Source: Pseudohongiella sp. (lineage in GTDB: Bacteria > Pseudomonadota > Gammaproteobacteria > Pseudomonadales > Pseudohongiellaceae). From it: a DNA stretch of 64,000 bases. Below are positions 42,226 to 51,341 of this stretch, one piece after another. The stretch spans positions 1 to 64,000 of the forward strand of contig JAUSCD010000035.1 of assembly GCA_030651695.1 (NCBI GenBank), in the 5' to 3' direction. The position numbers and the translations under genes were made by a program. Position 1 is the stretch's first letter, and the number at the start of each line of letters is the position of its first letter. The notes under the pieces were generated by a model, which saw nothing but the letters and a program-made list of their open reading frames with translations, was not told where the DNA came from and ran no database searches.

Positions 42226-42801
42226 TTAAAACGGTCTTGCATCTTTGGGTAGCAGCACGGTTTTGGTCCGCGACACTTTCTCATGCAAAGCATCACGATC
42301 TTTGTTTGTGTACATGTAGAAGTAACCTAGCCCAAGGCACCAGAAACAAGGCCAGGCCAAGGCATAGCGGATAAGAGCCTGACGCAAACTCATGGTGTGG
42401 TTGTTCACGTCAACTGCTCGGATACGCCAGGCAATCATACCCAGCGTCTGACCGGTGCGAAGCCAGAACCAGACATAAAAATAAGTCATGGTCGATACCA
42501 TCATGATGAGCTGCAACAATGACAACAGCCACGGCGTCACGATTTCGCCATCAACCAGTTGACTGGTGTTATCGCCAAACAAACCGTAAGTGAAAATGAT
42601 CACATAGCCGCAGATAAACCAGACGGATGCCACAAGAAACATGTCATACAGCAACGCCGCCAACCGACGTGGCAGACCTGCGCGTGGCAATGACGCCAGC
42701 TCAGAGTCTGAGATAAGGCGTCGGACGATTTTATTGCTGGCGGGACTCTTGTTTGCAGGGCCGTTATCTGACGGCTGATCAGGATTGGAAGTATTGGGCA
42801 T
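42226..42801 (-). CDS. RDD family membrane protein
   Basis: 191 residues. The RDD signature sits at the start of the first helix: AGLPRRLAALLYDMFLVAS, with the Arg and the Asp in place. A second helix, the loop W-x2-TGQTLGMIAWRI and a third hydrophobic region (RYALAWPCFWCLGLGYFYM) follow. A polar head of about 40 residues precedes the membrane part. RDD proteins have been linked to ion or small-molecule transport and to salt tolerance, but the role is generally unknown. It lies 84 bases downstream of the unknown exported protein gene. Confidence 0.8.
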   Translation of the reverse strand: MPNTSNPDQPSDNGPANKSPASNKIVRRLISDSELASLPRAGLPRRLAALLYDMFLVASVWFICGYVIIFTYGLFGDNTSQLVDGEIVTPWLLSLLQLIMMVSTMTYFYVWFWLRTGQTLGMIAWRIRAVDVNNHTMSLRQALIRYALAWPCFWCLGLGYFYMYTNKDRDALHEKVSRTKTVLLPKDARPF

Positions 42802-42885
42802 ACGGTAGTTTCCGGGCTACTGGGTAGTGAGACCGGCAAGTATAACGCACCCAACCCGGATTCGACGCAGACTGACTGAACCGGA

Positions 42886-43563
42886 TCAGAAAACAACCGG
42901 CGCAGGCAGCTCCGCAGATTCAGCCTCAGACTGAATGGGCTCGGCCGGTTGTGCGGCGTTTGGAGCAGTCTGCGGCAACATCATCTGGCGCAGTCGTTCC
43001 AACTCATCAATCGACGACGCAGGTTCTTCGGCTGCGTTTAACTCTTCTTCTGATAATAAATCATCGGCGAAAAACACCAGATTGAAGGTTGTGCGCGCAT
43101 CTCTCATGCAAAGGATTGTAAATGATGTGCCCGTTCGCTCCGTCCGGAACTCGTTCAGACTACCGTACAAAACCTCATTACAGTCGGGATGTTGCAAGGC
43201 CTGTCGACCCGCCCTGCGAATCAGGTCTGTGAATGCGGAATGCCTGGGTAACAACCACAGCCGGTCGGTACGCAGTTCGCGGGACAGCGGTTGTTGCGCC
43301 GGCGCCTCGCCAGTCGTTGCGGGCTGGGCAGCAGCCACAGCGGCAGCTATAGCCTGTTCACTCAACACAGGTGTGGCTTCCTGTGCGCCAGCGTCCTGCC
43401 CCGCTTCCTGGGCCACTGACAATCCGGACAGCAGGAAAAATAACAACAGTGCTGACAATAACGCCAGCACTACCCGCGGGAAACCACAGAAAGCGGCCTG
43501 GTTCAGAGATTTCCTGTCGGAATGGTAGTGGCATGTTTTCATGACACTGCTATCGACCATCAC
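42886..43563 (-). CDS. Exported protein of unknown function
   Basis: 225 residues from ATG 43563; an ATG at 43542 would also serve. A hydrophobic segment VVLALLSALLLFFLLSGLSVA with a likely cleavage near AQEAG makes it a secreted or anchored periplasmic protein. A low-complexity Ala/Gln/Pro region follows, then a compact domain with FTDLIRRAGRQALQHPDCNE and GTSFTILCMRDARTTFNLVF; its two Cys could form a disulfide. The C-terminus is acidic and Ala/Pro-rich. I recognise no family. It is divergent from the LeuA2-type gene. Confidence 0.6.
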   Translation of the reverse strand: MMVDSSVMKTCHYHSDRKSLNQAAFCGFPRVVLALLSALLLFFLLSGLSVAQEAGQDAGAQEATPVLSEQAIAAAVAAAQPATTGEAPAQQPLSRELRTDRLWLLPRHSAFTDLIRRAGRQALQHPDCNEVLYGSLNEFRTERTGTSFTILCMRDARTTFNLVFFADDLLSEEELNAAEEPASSIDELERLRQMMLPQTAPNAAQPAEPIQSEAESAELPAPVVF

Positions 43564-43614
43564 AGCAGGAACTTGAACCCCTGTTTCGCATTTTCGACCA
43601 TATAGACCGCAGAC

Positions 43615-43643
43615 TTATGATCGGATTCAGTATCTGCTAGAAT
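43615..43643 (+). promoter_or_regulatory. Possible sigma-70 promoter of the LeuA2-type gene
   Basis: A ttatga hexamer (43615-43620) and tagaat (43638-43643) are 17 bases apart. The -10 is good and the -35 weak. The start codon follows 36 bases later with AGGAAA in between. Prediction by eye only. Confidence 0.35.
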
Positions 43644-43679
43644 CCCCGCCCTTGAATAAGCCCAGGAAACAGACAAGGC

Positions 43680-45218
43680 ATGAACGCACCGACGCAAGGC
43701 AGACACGTTCAACTTTTAGACACCACCCTTCGCGACGGCGAACAGACTCAAGGCGTCTCCTTTGCAGCCAAAGAAAAGCTGCAGATTGCCCGCGCCTTGT
43801 TGCAGGCGCTGAAAGTCGATCGTATTGAAGTGGCTTCCGCGCGGGTATCTGAAGGTGAAAAACAGGCCGTCAAAGACATCAATGTCTGGGCAGCACAGGA
43901 AGGACTGCTGGAGCGAGTCGAAGTTCTGGGCTTTGTTGACTATACGCTGAGTGTCAACTGGATTCGTGACGCCGGCGGCAAGGTTATTAACCTGCTGGCC
44001 AAAGGCAGTGAAAAACATTGCCGCGAACAACTTGGCCGCACCCTGCCGGAACACATCGAAGACATCAAGCGCACCGTGGCCTACGCCCAGGACAACGGCC
44101 TGCTGGTCAACATGTATCTGGAAGACTGGTCCAACGGCTACAAGGACAGTCCGGATTACGTTTTTGGCCTGGTTGAAGGCGTTAAGGACACCGGCATCCG
44201 TCATTTTATGTTGCCGGATACGCTGGGAGTAATGACGCCGGATGATGTGTTCAATGCACTGTCGGACATGACAACCCGCTTCCCTGAGCTACGTTTTGAT
44301 TTTCACCCCCACAATGACTATGGCCTGGCCACAGCCAATGTCATGGCGGCTGTCAAAGCGGGCATAGACACTGTTCATTGCACCATCAATTGTCTTGGTG
44401 AACGCGCGGGCAACGCCTCTCTGGCAGAAGTGGCTGTAGTACTTAAAGACAAATTGCACATGCGACTGTCTATAGACGAAACCCGCATAGCCATGCTGAG
44501 CCGCATGGTGGAAAATTTTTCCGGCAAGTGGATAGCCGCCAACACCCCGATTGTTGGCGCAGATGTGTTTACACAAACGGCCGGCATCCATGCCGACGGG
44601 GACTCCAAAGGCGGCCTGTACATCACCGCCCTGCGTCCTGAACGTTTTGCCCGCAAACGCACCTATGCCCTCGGCAAAATGAGTGGCAAGGCGTCGCTGG
44701 CCAACAATCTGGAAGAGCTGGGGCTGGAACTTTCCGAGGAAGATCAGCGCAAGGTTCTGCAGGAAATCGTCAAACTGGGCGACTCCAAAGCCATCATCAC
44801 TTCCGATGACCTGCCGTTTATCATTGCCGATGTCCTTGAAAGCCGTGAATATCGCTACATCGAACTGCTCAACTGCTACATCAGCAGCGGCATGGACGTC
44901 GACAGCACGGCCAGCATTCGTGTCAGCATCAACGAAACAGTCTACAACGCGACCGGCTCCGGCAATGGTGGTTTTGCTGCATTCATTGAAGCCATGAGTC
45001 AGATCCTGCAAAAGCTGGATTTCACCATGCCAGCCCTGCTTGACTACGAAGTACACATTCCGCGCGGTGGCAATACCAGCGCGTTGACAGAATGTATCAT
45101 CACCTGGAAAGTTGAGGAGCGTGAGCTGAAGACACGCGGCGTGGACTCAAACCAGGTGCTCGCCGGCGTAAAAGCCACCATGCGCATGATCAATATGCGC
45201 ATGCATGCGCTGAGCTGA
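43680..45218 (+). CDS. 2-isopropylmalate synthase-type enzyme (LeuA2 / citramalate synthase-like)
   Basis: 512 residues. The catalytic TIM barrel begins LLDTTLRDGEQTQGVSFAA (metal Asp, catalytic Arg and Glu), and the metal His pair is in FHPHNDYGLATANV. TINCLGERAGNASLAEV follows, with the conserved Glu. The linker contains QTAGIHADGD, and the C-terminal about 130 residues form the LeuA allosteric dimer domain. It condenses acetyl-CoA with a 2-oxo acid; 2-oxoisovalerate (leucine) or pyruvate (citramalate, isoleucine) are the likely substrates. The sequence pattern is that of the LeuA2 group rather than E. coli LeuA. No leuC/leuD are in the window. Confidence 0.82.
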   Translation: MNAPTQGRHVQLLDTTLRDGEQTQGVSFAAKEKLQIARALLQALKVDRIEVASARVSEGEKQAVKDINVWAAQEGLLERVEVLGFVDYTLSVNWIRDAGGKVINLLAKGSEKHCREQLGRTLPEHIEDIKRTVAYAQDNGLLVNMYLEDWSNGYKDSPDYVFGLVEGVKDTGIRHFMLPDTLGVMTPDDVFNALSDMTTRFPELRFDFHPHNDYGLATANVMAAVKAGIDTVHCTINCLGERAGNASLAEVAVVLKDKLHMRLSIDETRIAMLSRMVENFSGKWIAANTPIVGADVFTQTAGIHADGDSKGGLYITALRPERFARKRTYALGKMSGKASLANNLEELGLELSEEDQRKVLQEIVKLGDSKAIITSDDLPFIIADVLESREYRYIELLNCYISSGMDVDSTASIRVSINETVYNATGSGNGGFAAFIEAMSQILQKLDFTMPALLDYEVHIPRGGNTSALTECIITWKVEERELKTRGVDSNQVLAGVKATMRMINMRMHALS

Positions 45219-45343
45219 CTGCAGTGGTAGAGCAGCAGCAGGCGGCAGCCTCGCGCTGCTTGTCTACGGCCGGTGGTATAAGGGTCAGCGTATTGTTCCC
45301 AGAAATACCTCAGCACGTAAAAGAGCGGCGGGGGTTTCGGGGC

Positions 45344-46417
45344 TCAAACCCGGCGCAGCAGATATATACCCAGAAATGCGCACAGAAGAATCGGCGCCAG
45401 CACCGCCACAAATGGACTGATGCCATACAGAATGGTCGCCGGCCCCAACGTCCGCTGCACGATCGTGAAGCCCAGCCCCATCCCAATGGCAACAAACACC
45501 CGATAGCCCATCGTCGCCTCACGCAACGGACCGAATACAAACGACACTGCCAGCAACACAAGACTCAGAGTAGCCAAAGGTTGTAGCAGCTTTTTCCAGA
45601 ACGCCAGGTAATAACTGCTACTGTCCAGGCCTTCACTGTCGAAGTAACGCGCAAATTGATACAGACCGCTGATCGACTGACGATCAGGACGTACCAGCAA
45701 CACACTCAACAGCTCAGGTGACATATCAATCTGCCACTGCAACTGCTGATGCTGACGGGCGAACAGACGGCCTTCAGTGAATCGAGTCTCCACAACATCA
45801 CTCAACATCCAGTACGGGCGGGTGCCATTCTCCACATAACGTCCCTCGCTGGCGAAACTGCTGCGTAGCAAGCGTCGGCGATCGTCCAGCTCGAAAACGG
45901 TCACACCGAACAGCTCGCGCCCACCAGGAGCAATAGCATTGATATGAATATACTCATTGCCGATTTTGCGCCAGTCACCATCTTCACTACTGATAGCCTG
46001 ACCGCCACTCATAATCAGGGCGCGCTCGCTCTGAGCTTTTTGCTGCAGTGCAGGAGCAATCCACTCCCCCAGCACCAGACTGAATAACATCACTCCCAGC
46101 ACCGGCAGCAACACCCAACCGACCAATACAGGCGTCCGTATACCGGATGACTGCATTATCAGGAGCTCCTGGCTTGATGCCAGCACACCCAGACCAATTA
46201 GCGCGCCGCCCAACGCCACATAAGGCAGCAGCTCGTATACGCTGGTCGGCAATGTACGCAGCACATAAACGATGGCATCGGCTGCCGAATAAAACCGATT
46301 GGTGCTGGCCATTTCATCCGCCAGAGTGAATACCAGATCGATGACAGAAATCACGCCCAGCACCACCAGCATCGCAGCAAGAACAGTTCTGGAGAGATAT
46401 CGCGCGAGCATAGGCAT
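45344..46417 (-). CDS. lptG: LPS export permease LptG
   Basis: 357 residues from the ATG at 46417, two bases after the lptF stop. The LptG/YjgP-YjgQ layout is present: RYLSRTVLAAMLVVLGVISV (TM1), TLPTSVYELLPYVALGGALIGLG, a long periplasmic beta-jellyroll (about residues 120-270) and three C-terminal helices. With LptF and the cytoplasmic LptB ATPase it extracts lipopolysaccharide from the inner membrane and passes it to LptC. The presence of LptF and LptG indicates an LPS-bearing outer membrane. Confidence 0.9.
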   Translation of the reverse strand: MPMLARYLSRTVLAAMLVVLGVISVIDLVFTLADEMASTNRFYSAADAIVYVLRTLPTSVYELLPYVALGGALIGLGVLASSQELLIMQSSGIRTPVLVGWVLLPVLGVMLFSLVLGEWIAPALQQKAQSERALIMSGGQAISSEDGDWRKIGNEYIHINAIAPGGRELFGVTVFELDDRRRLLRSSFASEGRYVENGTRPYWMLSDVVETRFTEGRLFARQHQQLQWQIDMSPELLSVLLVRPDRQSISGLYQFARYFDSEGLDSSSYYLAFWKKLLQPLATLSLVLLAVSFVFGPLREATMGYRVFVAIGMGLGFTIVQRTLGPATILYGISPFVAVLAPILLCAFLGIYLLRRV

Positions 46418-46419
46418 GT

Positions 46420-47541
46420 TTATGCCGCCCTCTTTATTGCCGGGCGGCTGACCCGGGGCAAACGCCTGCGCCCCCTGGTCAGCAGCCAGATCCCGCCGGA
46501 TGCAAACGCAACATGCACCCACCACAATCCAACAATGGCCGGCAGATCACCGTCTTCCAGAGCGTCACGCGAGACCTGCAGCAACATGAAGTACAAACCG
46601 TACAGCAGCGCCGCCGGCACCAGTCGGGCAAAACGCCCCTGGCGCGGATCAACCCGGCTCAGCGGTACCGCGATCAGCGTTAACACAGGGATCAGCAGGA
46701 TGACAGAAATGCGCCACTGCAGCTCTGCGATATGACCCATTTCGCCTGAGCCGATCAGCATCATGGTGGGCATCGCCTTTTCTTCAAGAACCGCAGCAAT
46801 CATGCTCTGATCAGGCAACAACAAACCCTGTTGTTCAAATGCCGTCACCGCATAGTCTGCAGCGCCAGGTGTTCCATCATAAAAATAACCATTTTCCAGC
46901 AGCATGAACCGCCTGCCGCTGGCCCTGTCCAGGATAGGACGGGCCGTTTCTGCCACCATCATGCGCAGACCCGACTCCCCTTCCGGCGGATTAGGATCAC
47001 GAATGACGACAAAAGCATTATTGAGTTGGCGACCGGCGGCGGTCTCGGAAATTGACTCTGAATACGTCACTCGTTGACCACGATTAAACTCCTGGAACTG
47101 CCCCGCCACTATCAAATCGATTTCTGTAAGCTCATCCTGTGACTGCCTGAGCGCCTCGGTCTGCTGCAGACCAGCGGGAGCCACGTACAAACTCAGAAAA
47201 CCCAACATGGCTGTCAACACCAGCGCAAAACTCATGGTCATGCCCAATAACTTGCCGCGACTGAACCCACAGGCGTGCAGCACCACCAGCTCGTTTTCGG
47301 CGTACATGCGGCCATAAGCCAGCAACACCGCAAGAAAAAAAGCGAATGGCACAATTATCAGCAGAAACTCAGGCAAGCGGTACAACATCAGCATCAGCAG
47401 AATGTCTGTAGTCATCTGACCGGCAACGGCATCTGCCAGATATTGCAGGAAACGGGAGGTAAACGAGACCACCAGCAGAATCAGGGCGACCGCAAAGGTC
47501 ACCTGAATAACCTGACGGGTAAAATAGAGCAGCAGGATCAC
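46420..47541 (-). CDS. lptF: LPS export permease LptF
   Basis: 373 residues from a GTG at 47541; a TTG at 47574 would overlap the upstream gene. It has the same design as LptG: TM1 (VILLLYFTRQVIQVTFAVAL), YRLPEFLLIIVPFAFFLAVL with the adjoining YGRMYAENELVVLHACG, a periplasmic jellyroll and a C-terminal three-helix set (RISVILLIPVLTLIAVPLSR). It is immediately upstream of lptG in the same operon. A thioesterase gene precedes it by 13 bases. Confidence 0.9.
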   Translation of the reverse strand: MILLLYFTRQVIQVTFAVALILLVVSFTSRFLQYLADAVAGQMTTDILLMLMLYRLPEFLLIIVPFAFFLAVLLAYGRMYAENELVVLHACGFSRGKLLGMTMSFALVLTAMLGFLSLYVAPAGLQQTEALRQSQDELTEIDLIVAGQFQEFNRGQRVTYSESISETAAGRQLNNAFVVIRDPNPPEGESGLRMMVAETARPILDRASGRRFMLLENGYFYDGTPGAADYAVTAFEQQGLLLPDQSMIAAVLEEKAMPTMMLIGSGEMGHIAELQWRISVILLIPVLTLIAVPLSRVDPRQGRFARLVPAALLYGLYFMLLQVSRDALEDGDLPAIVGLWWVHVAFASGGIWLLTRGRRRLPRVSRPAIKRAA

Positions 47542-47554
47542 TGTGGATTTCCCA

Positions 47555-47989
47555 TCAGAAATCAGACTCGCCAACCAGGCTCAAAAACGCCAGTGGCACA
47601 GGGGCAATCTTGTGTTTGTCAAAATCGAAAAACACCACCCCCTGCTTGGCGTTGCACACAACCCGTTCAAGAGCAGAGTTGGTAATCTGGAAACAGATAT
47701 CGCAGCCATATTTGTTAAATCGTGTGACACCTACTTCAATCACCAATATGTCTTTGGCAAAGGACTCTGAGCGATAATCAATGGCCATATCAGTCACCAC
47801 CATACCGAGCCCGAAAACGTTGGCTTCTGTTAATCCCAGGCTGGCCAGAAACTGCAACCGCGCCTCGTGCAGAATATGCACCATCGCCACACTGTTCAGG
47901 TGTTTGGCATAGTCGAGGTCGCTAAAGCGCACAGGATGTTCCATAGTGAACAAAAATTCCTCGGGCATGCTGACTTTGACTCGTGCCAT
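47555..47989 (-). CDS. Thioesterase-superfamily (4HBT) protein
   Basis: 144 residues from the ATG at 47989, with GGAG six bases upstream. The hot-dog signature VRFSDLDYAKHLNSVAMVHI has the catalytic-type Asp. The rest is beta-rich, with YRSESFAKDILVIEVGVTRF. It is likely an acyl-CoA or acyl-ACP thioesterase. Its position in the lptF-lptG operon hints at a link with acyl-group supply for the envelope, which is inference only. It is divergent from pepA. Confidence 0.78.
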   Translation of the reverse strand: MARVKVSMPEEFLFTMEHPVRFSDLDYAKHLNSVAMVHILHEARLQFLASLGLTEANVFGLGMVVTDMAIDYRSESFAKDILVIEVGVTRFNKYGCDICFQITNSALERVVCNAKQGVVFFDFDKHKIAPVPLAFLSLVGESDF

Positions 47990-48153
47990 AAATTCTCCGT
48001 GCGGGTGATTCAATCAGGCCCGCGATTTTAATCGCCACAGCGGCTAAAGTACACTTAGACCGCCACCATTGCCATGTCGACAGCTATTCTCTAGCATGTC
48101 AGTCACTTATGAACATCGCTTCGCTTGTGTCACTAGCCAACAAAGGATTATTT

Positions 48154-49641
48154 ATGAAATACCAGGTTCACAGCAGCAAATCACTGGACAAAAAAACCGA
48201 ATGCCTGGTTCTGGCAGTCTGGGAAAAAACCGGACCCGACCACTCTCCCCTGCTCGATGAAAGCCTTTCAGCTCTTGCCAATGCTGTATTCAAAGCAGGG
48301 GATATCAAAGGCAAAACGGGCGAAACCCTGCTGATACCAGCACATTCACATGCCAAAGCTGAACGTCTGCTGCTGGTCGGTGCAGGCGACGCAGCCAGGT
48401 TTGACGCCCGCGCCTACCGCAAAGCAGTACGCGCCGCCGTGCAAGCGCTTAACAAAACGCCAGCCCGGTCTGCCGTTATCACTCTGCCCCAGCTCAAGAT
48501 CAAGGACCGGGATGCTGCCTGGGCCATCACGCAGCTGACACTGGAGTGCAGTAATGCCCAGTACCGTTATGACCACACAAAAAGCAAAAAAGCTGAGGCC
48601 CTGCATTTAAAAAGCATCAGCATCACTGTGCCTGTTGCTATCAGCAAAAAACAGGCGGATGACGCAATACGTGCCGGTGAAGCTATCAGCCTGGGCATGA
48701 GTACCGCCCGCGAGCTTGGCAATCTGCCTGGTAATATCTGCACACCGGGTTATCTGGGCAACAAGGCTACCGAACTGGCCAGCCGCTACAAGTCTGTGAA
48801 GGTGAAGGTGCTGGGTGAAAAGCAGATGGAGAAACTCGGCATGGGCTCGCTGCTCTCTGTTGGTCGTGGATCCAAAGAAGAGTCCCGTCTGATTGTGATC
48901 GAATACAGCGGTGCCAGCAAAGCCGACAGCAAACCCTACTGTCTGGTGGGTAAAGGTATTACCTTTGATACCGGCGGCATCAGTCTGAAGCAGGGGCTGG
49001 GTATGGACGAAATGAAATTCGACATGTGCGGAGCTGCCTCAGTGCTTGGCGCCATGGAGTCTGTTGCCGAGTTAGGATTGCCGATCAATGTCGTGGCTGT
49101 GATTGCATCTGCCGAAAACATGCCATCCAGCACTGCTACCAAACCGGGCGATGTGGTTACCAGTATGTCAGGTAAAACCATCGAGGTTCTTAATACCGAT
49201 GCCGAAGGCCGACTGGTGTTGTGTGACGCGCTGACATATGCCGAGCGCTTCAAACCCAAAACTGTTATCGATGTTGCGACACTGACCGGTGCAGCCGTCG
49301 CCACGTTTGGCGAAGTAAACACTGCAATGCTGAGCAACCATCAGCCTCTGGCAAAAGAGCTGCTCGAACTGGGAGAGCACACGCTGGACCACGTTTGGCA
49401 GTTGCCGATGAACGAAGAGTATCAATCGCTGCTGGACAGCAATTTCGCGGATATCGCAAACATAGGCGGACCGAAAGGCGGCACCATTACTGCGGCATGT
49501 TTCCTGTCGCGATTTACCGAAAAATTCCACTGGGCACATCTGGATATCGCAGGCACCGCCTGGCTGGGCGGAGGCCAAAAAGGAGCTACGGGACGACCGG
49601 TCCAACTGCTGGTTGAGTACCTGCGCCAACAAAAACCGTGA
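48154..49641 (+). CDS. pepA: Leucyl aminopeptidase (M17)
   Basis: 495 residues from the ATG at 48154 (AGGA six bases upstream). The N-terminal macro-like domain (1-160) is followed by the catalytic domain. Metal and catalytic residues are in GKGITFDTGGISLKQG (Lys, Asp), MKFDMCGAASVLGAM (Asp) and the family hallmark VLNTDAEGRLVLCDAL (Asp, Glu, Arg). It removes N-terminal residues, Leu by preference, and in some bacteria also acts as a DNA-binding architectural protein. Its divergent placement from lptF/lptG is the common gammaproteobacterial order. Confidence 0.93.
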   Translation: MKYQVHSSKSLDKKTECLVLAVWEKTGPDHSPLLDESLSALANAVFKAGDIKGKTGETLLIPAHSHAKAERLLLVGAGDAARFDARAYRKAVRAAVQALNKTPARSAVITLPQLKIKDRDAAWAITQLTLECSNAQYRYDHTKSKKAEALHLKSISITVPVAISKKQADDAIRAGEAISLGMSTARELGNLPGNICTPGYLGNKATELASRYKSVKVKVLGEKQMEKLGMGSLLSVGRGSKEESRLIVIEYSGASKADSKPYCLVGKGITFDTGGISLKQGLGMDEMKFDMCGAASVLGAMESVAELGLPINVVAVIASAENMPSSTATKPGDVVTSMSGKTIEVLNTDAEGRLVLCDALTYAERFKPKTVIDVATLTGAAVATFGEVNTAMLSNHQPLAKELLELGEHTLDHVWQLPMNEEYQSLLDSNFADIANIGGPKGGTITAACFLSRFTEKFHWAHLDIAGTAWLGGGQKGATGRPVQLLVEYLRQQKP

Positions 49642-49779
49642 CCTTGCAAACACACGCATAAAATAGCCAACCGGACTATATCAAACATCCTGCTTTGCAG
49701 AGTAGACTCAGCCAGATTGAGTATATAGAGCGTCAATCATGACGCTCTCATGGCAGTTACCTACCTCCAGGATGTAGGC

Positions 49780-51312
49780 ATGAAACAGGCATTGATGAAG
49801 GTGTCAGGACGTCTTGCTGCCGTAAAAGCCAGCGCAGTTGCTATTACCCTGTTTGCGGTTGCTTTTTTTGTGGTGGACGACTTTGCTTTGTGGGTAGAAC
49901 TGCTGCTCGCATCGCTTGTTGTACTCGGGCTTATTGTTTTCTGGATATATCGTTCCGAGCTCAACTCCATCCGCCTCGATCTGACGTCAAAAAACAAATC
50001 ACTGCGTGATTCTGACCGGAGCACCCGCCGACTTTTCAACAACGACGTCCTGACTGGTCTGCCCAACCGTACACGCTTCCGGGATTCACTTGCCGGCAAA
50101 CTTGGCCAGGCCCGCGACCAAGAGCGCCATCTTGCTATCGGTATTTTGTACCTCAACAACCTCGAGACCATTCAGGACATTCTTGATGACGATGCGGGTG
50201 ACGAACTGATAGTTCAGTTCACTGACATTCTGACCAGCGAATTTTCACACTATCAGGGATACTTCGGATCAGGTCAGTTTGCTTTTATGCTGGATGAGGT
50301 GCAGGATCGTAAAACAGCTTTTTCGCAGATGCTGCGGGTCATAAAAACTGTCAGTAGAGACATAGTGGTAGCAGATCTGCCAATTCGACTACAGGTCATA
50401 GGCGGGGTTGCTATTTGCCCGGGCGATGCAGATTCCGCCACAGGTCTGATACAAAAAGCCAAACTGGCAATGACCAATGCCAAAAAAACCGGTGCACAAC
50501 TTCTTTTCTACAACAATTCCATGGCCCCGGACCTGCAAAAGATACAACTGATTTCAGATCTGAAAACCACCCTCTCGGAAAATAAGCTGATGTGGGCGTT
50601 ACAACCGCAGTACGATGTACAAACCAAACGCATTGCAGGTGCGGAACTGCTGGTACGCTGGCGCCACCCGCAGTACGGCTGGATACCTCCCGCCGACTTC
50701 GTAGTATGGGCCGAACAAGTGGCTGTTGTAGGGCAGATAACAGACGCCGCTGTCGATCAGGCCTGTCGCATCATACAACACATGAAAAACCACAAAGGCG
50801 AGTTTGGTTTGTCCGTGAACCTGTCGTCAAATGATCTGGCTGATTCAGCCAAAGTGGATCACATCATTTCATGCTGCGCCAATTTCGCCGGTTTTCTTAC
50901 CCTCGAGATTACAGAAACCGCCTTGATGAAAGACATGGATGCTGTGGTATTGAATGTCAGCAAACTCAAACTGGCTGGTATCCGGCTGTCGCTGGACGAC
51001 TACGGAACAGGCTTTTCATCACTGGAGTATTTACAAACGTTTATTTTTGATGAAATCAAAATAGACAAAATGTTTACCAGTGACCTTGCGCAAAATGACC
51101 GCAACCAGACGCTGACACTGGCCAGCATCGAACTGGCACATAGCCTGGGAGCAAAAGCAGTTGCTGAGGGAGTAGAAGATAAAGAATCTGCTGATATGCT
51201 GATTGCTATGGGCTGCGATGTGTTACAGGGTTATTATATAGGCAAACCCATTGTGGTCACCGACATCAAAGACCATCTTGATGCCTATGAGCGCTTGTCC
51301 CCGCCAGGGTAA
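49780..51312 (+). CDS. EAL phosphodiesterase with degenerate GGDEF domain
   Basis: 510 residues from the ATG at 49780 (AGGAT upstream). Two N-terminal helices (about 14-55) anchor it. The GGDEF domain starts DVLTGLPNRTRF, but its signature reads GSGQF, so it should not make c-di-GMP. The EAL domain has GAELLVRWRHP, SVNLSSNDL, LEITETALM, SLDDYGTGFSSLEYL, DEIKIDKMF, AKAVAEGVED and LQGYYIGKP. The catalytic Glu, Asn, Glu, Asp-Asp, Lys, Glu and Gln are all present, so it probably hydrolyses c-di-GMP to pGpG. The GSGQF domain may bind GTP as a regulator. Confidence 0.87.
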   Translation: MKQALMKVSGRLAAVKASAVAITLFAVAFFVVDDFALWVELLLASLVVLGLIVFWIYRSELNSIRLDLTSKNKSLRDSDRSTRRLFNNDVLTGLPNRTRFRDSLAGKLGQARDQERHLAIGILYLNNLETIQDILDDDAGDELIVQFTDILTSEFSHYQGYFGSGQFAFMLDEVQDRKTAFSQMLRVIKTVSRDIVVADLPIRLQVIGGVAICPGDADSATGLIQKAKLAMTNAKKTGAQLLFYNNSMAPDLQKIQLISDLKTTLSENKLMWALQPQYDVQTKRIAGAELLVRWRHPQYGWIPPADFVVWAEQVAVVGQITDAAVDQACRIIQHMKNHKGEFGLSVNLSSNDLADSAKVDHIISCCANFAGFLTLEITETALMKDMDAVVLNVSKLKLAGIRLSLDDYGTGFSSLEYLQTFIFDEIKIDKMFTSDLAQNDRNQTLTLASIELAHSLGAKAVAEGVEDKESADMLIAMGCDVLQGYYIGKPIVVTDIKDHLDAYERLSPPG

Positions 51313-51341
51313 TTCCAGTCACATCCGAACCTGATTCCGTC

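Noticed and set aside
44289-45056. 255-codon minus-strand frame opposite the LeuA2-type gene
   Set aside because: Antisense of a conserved enzyme with no protein-family features.
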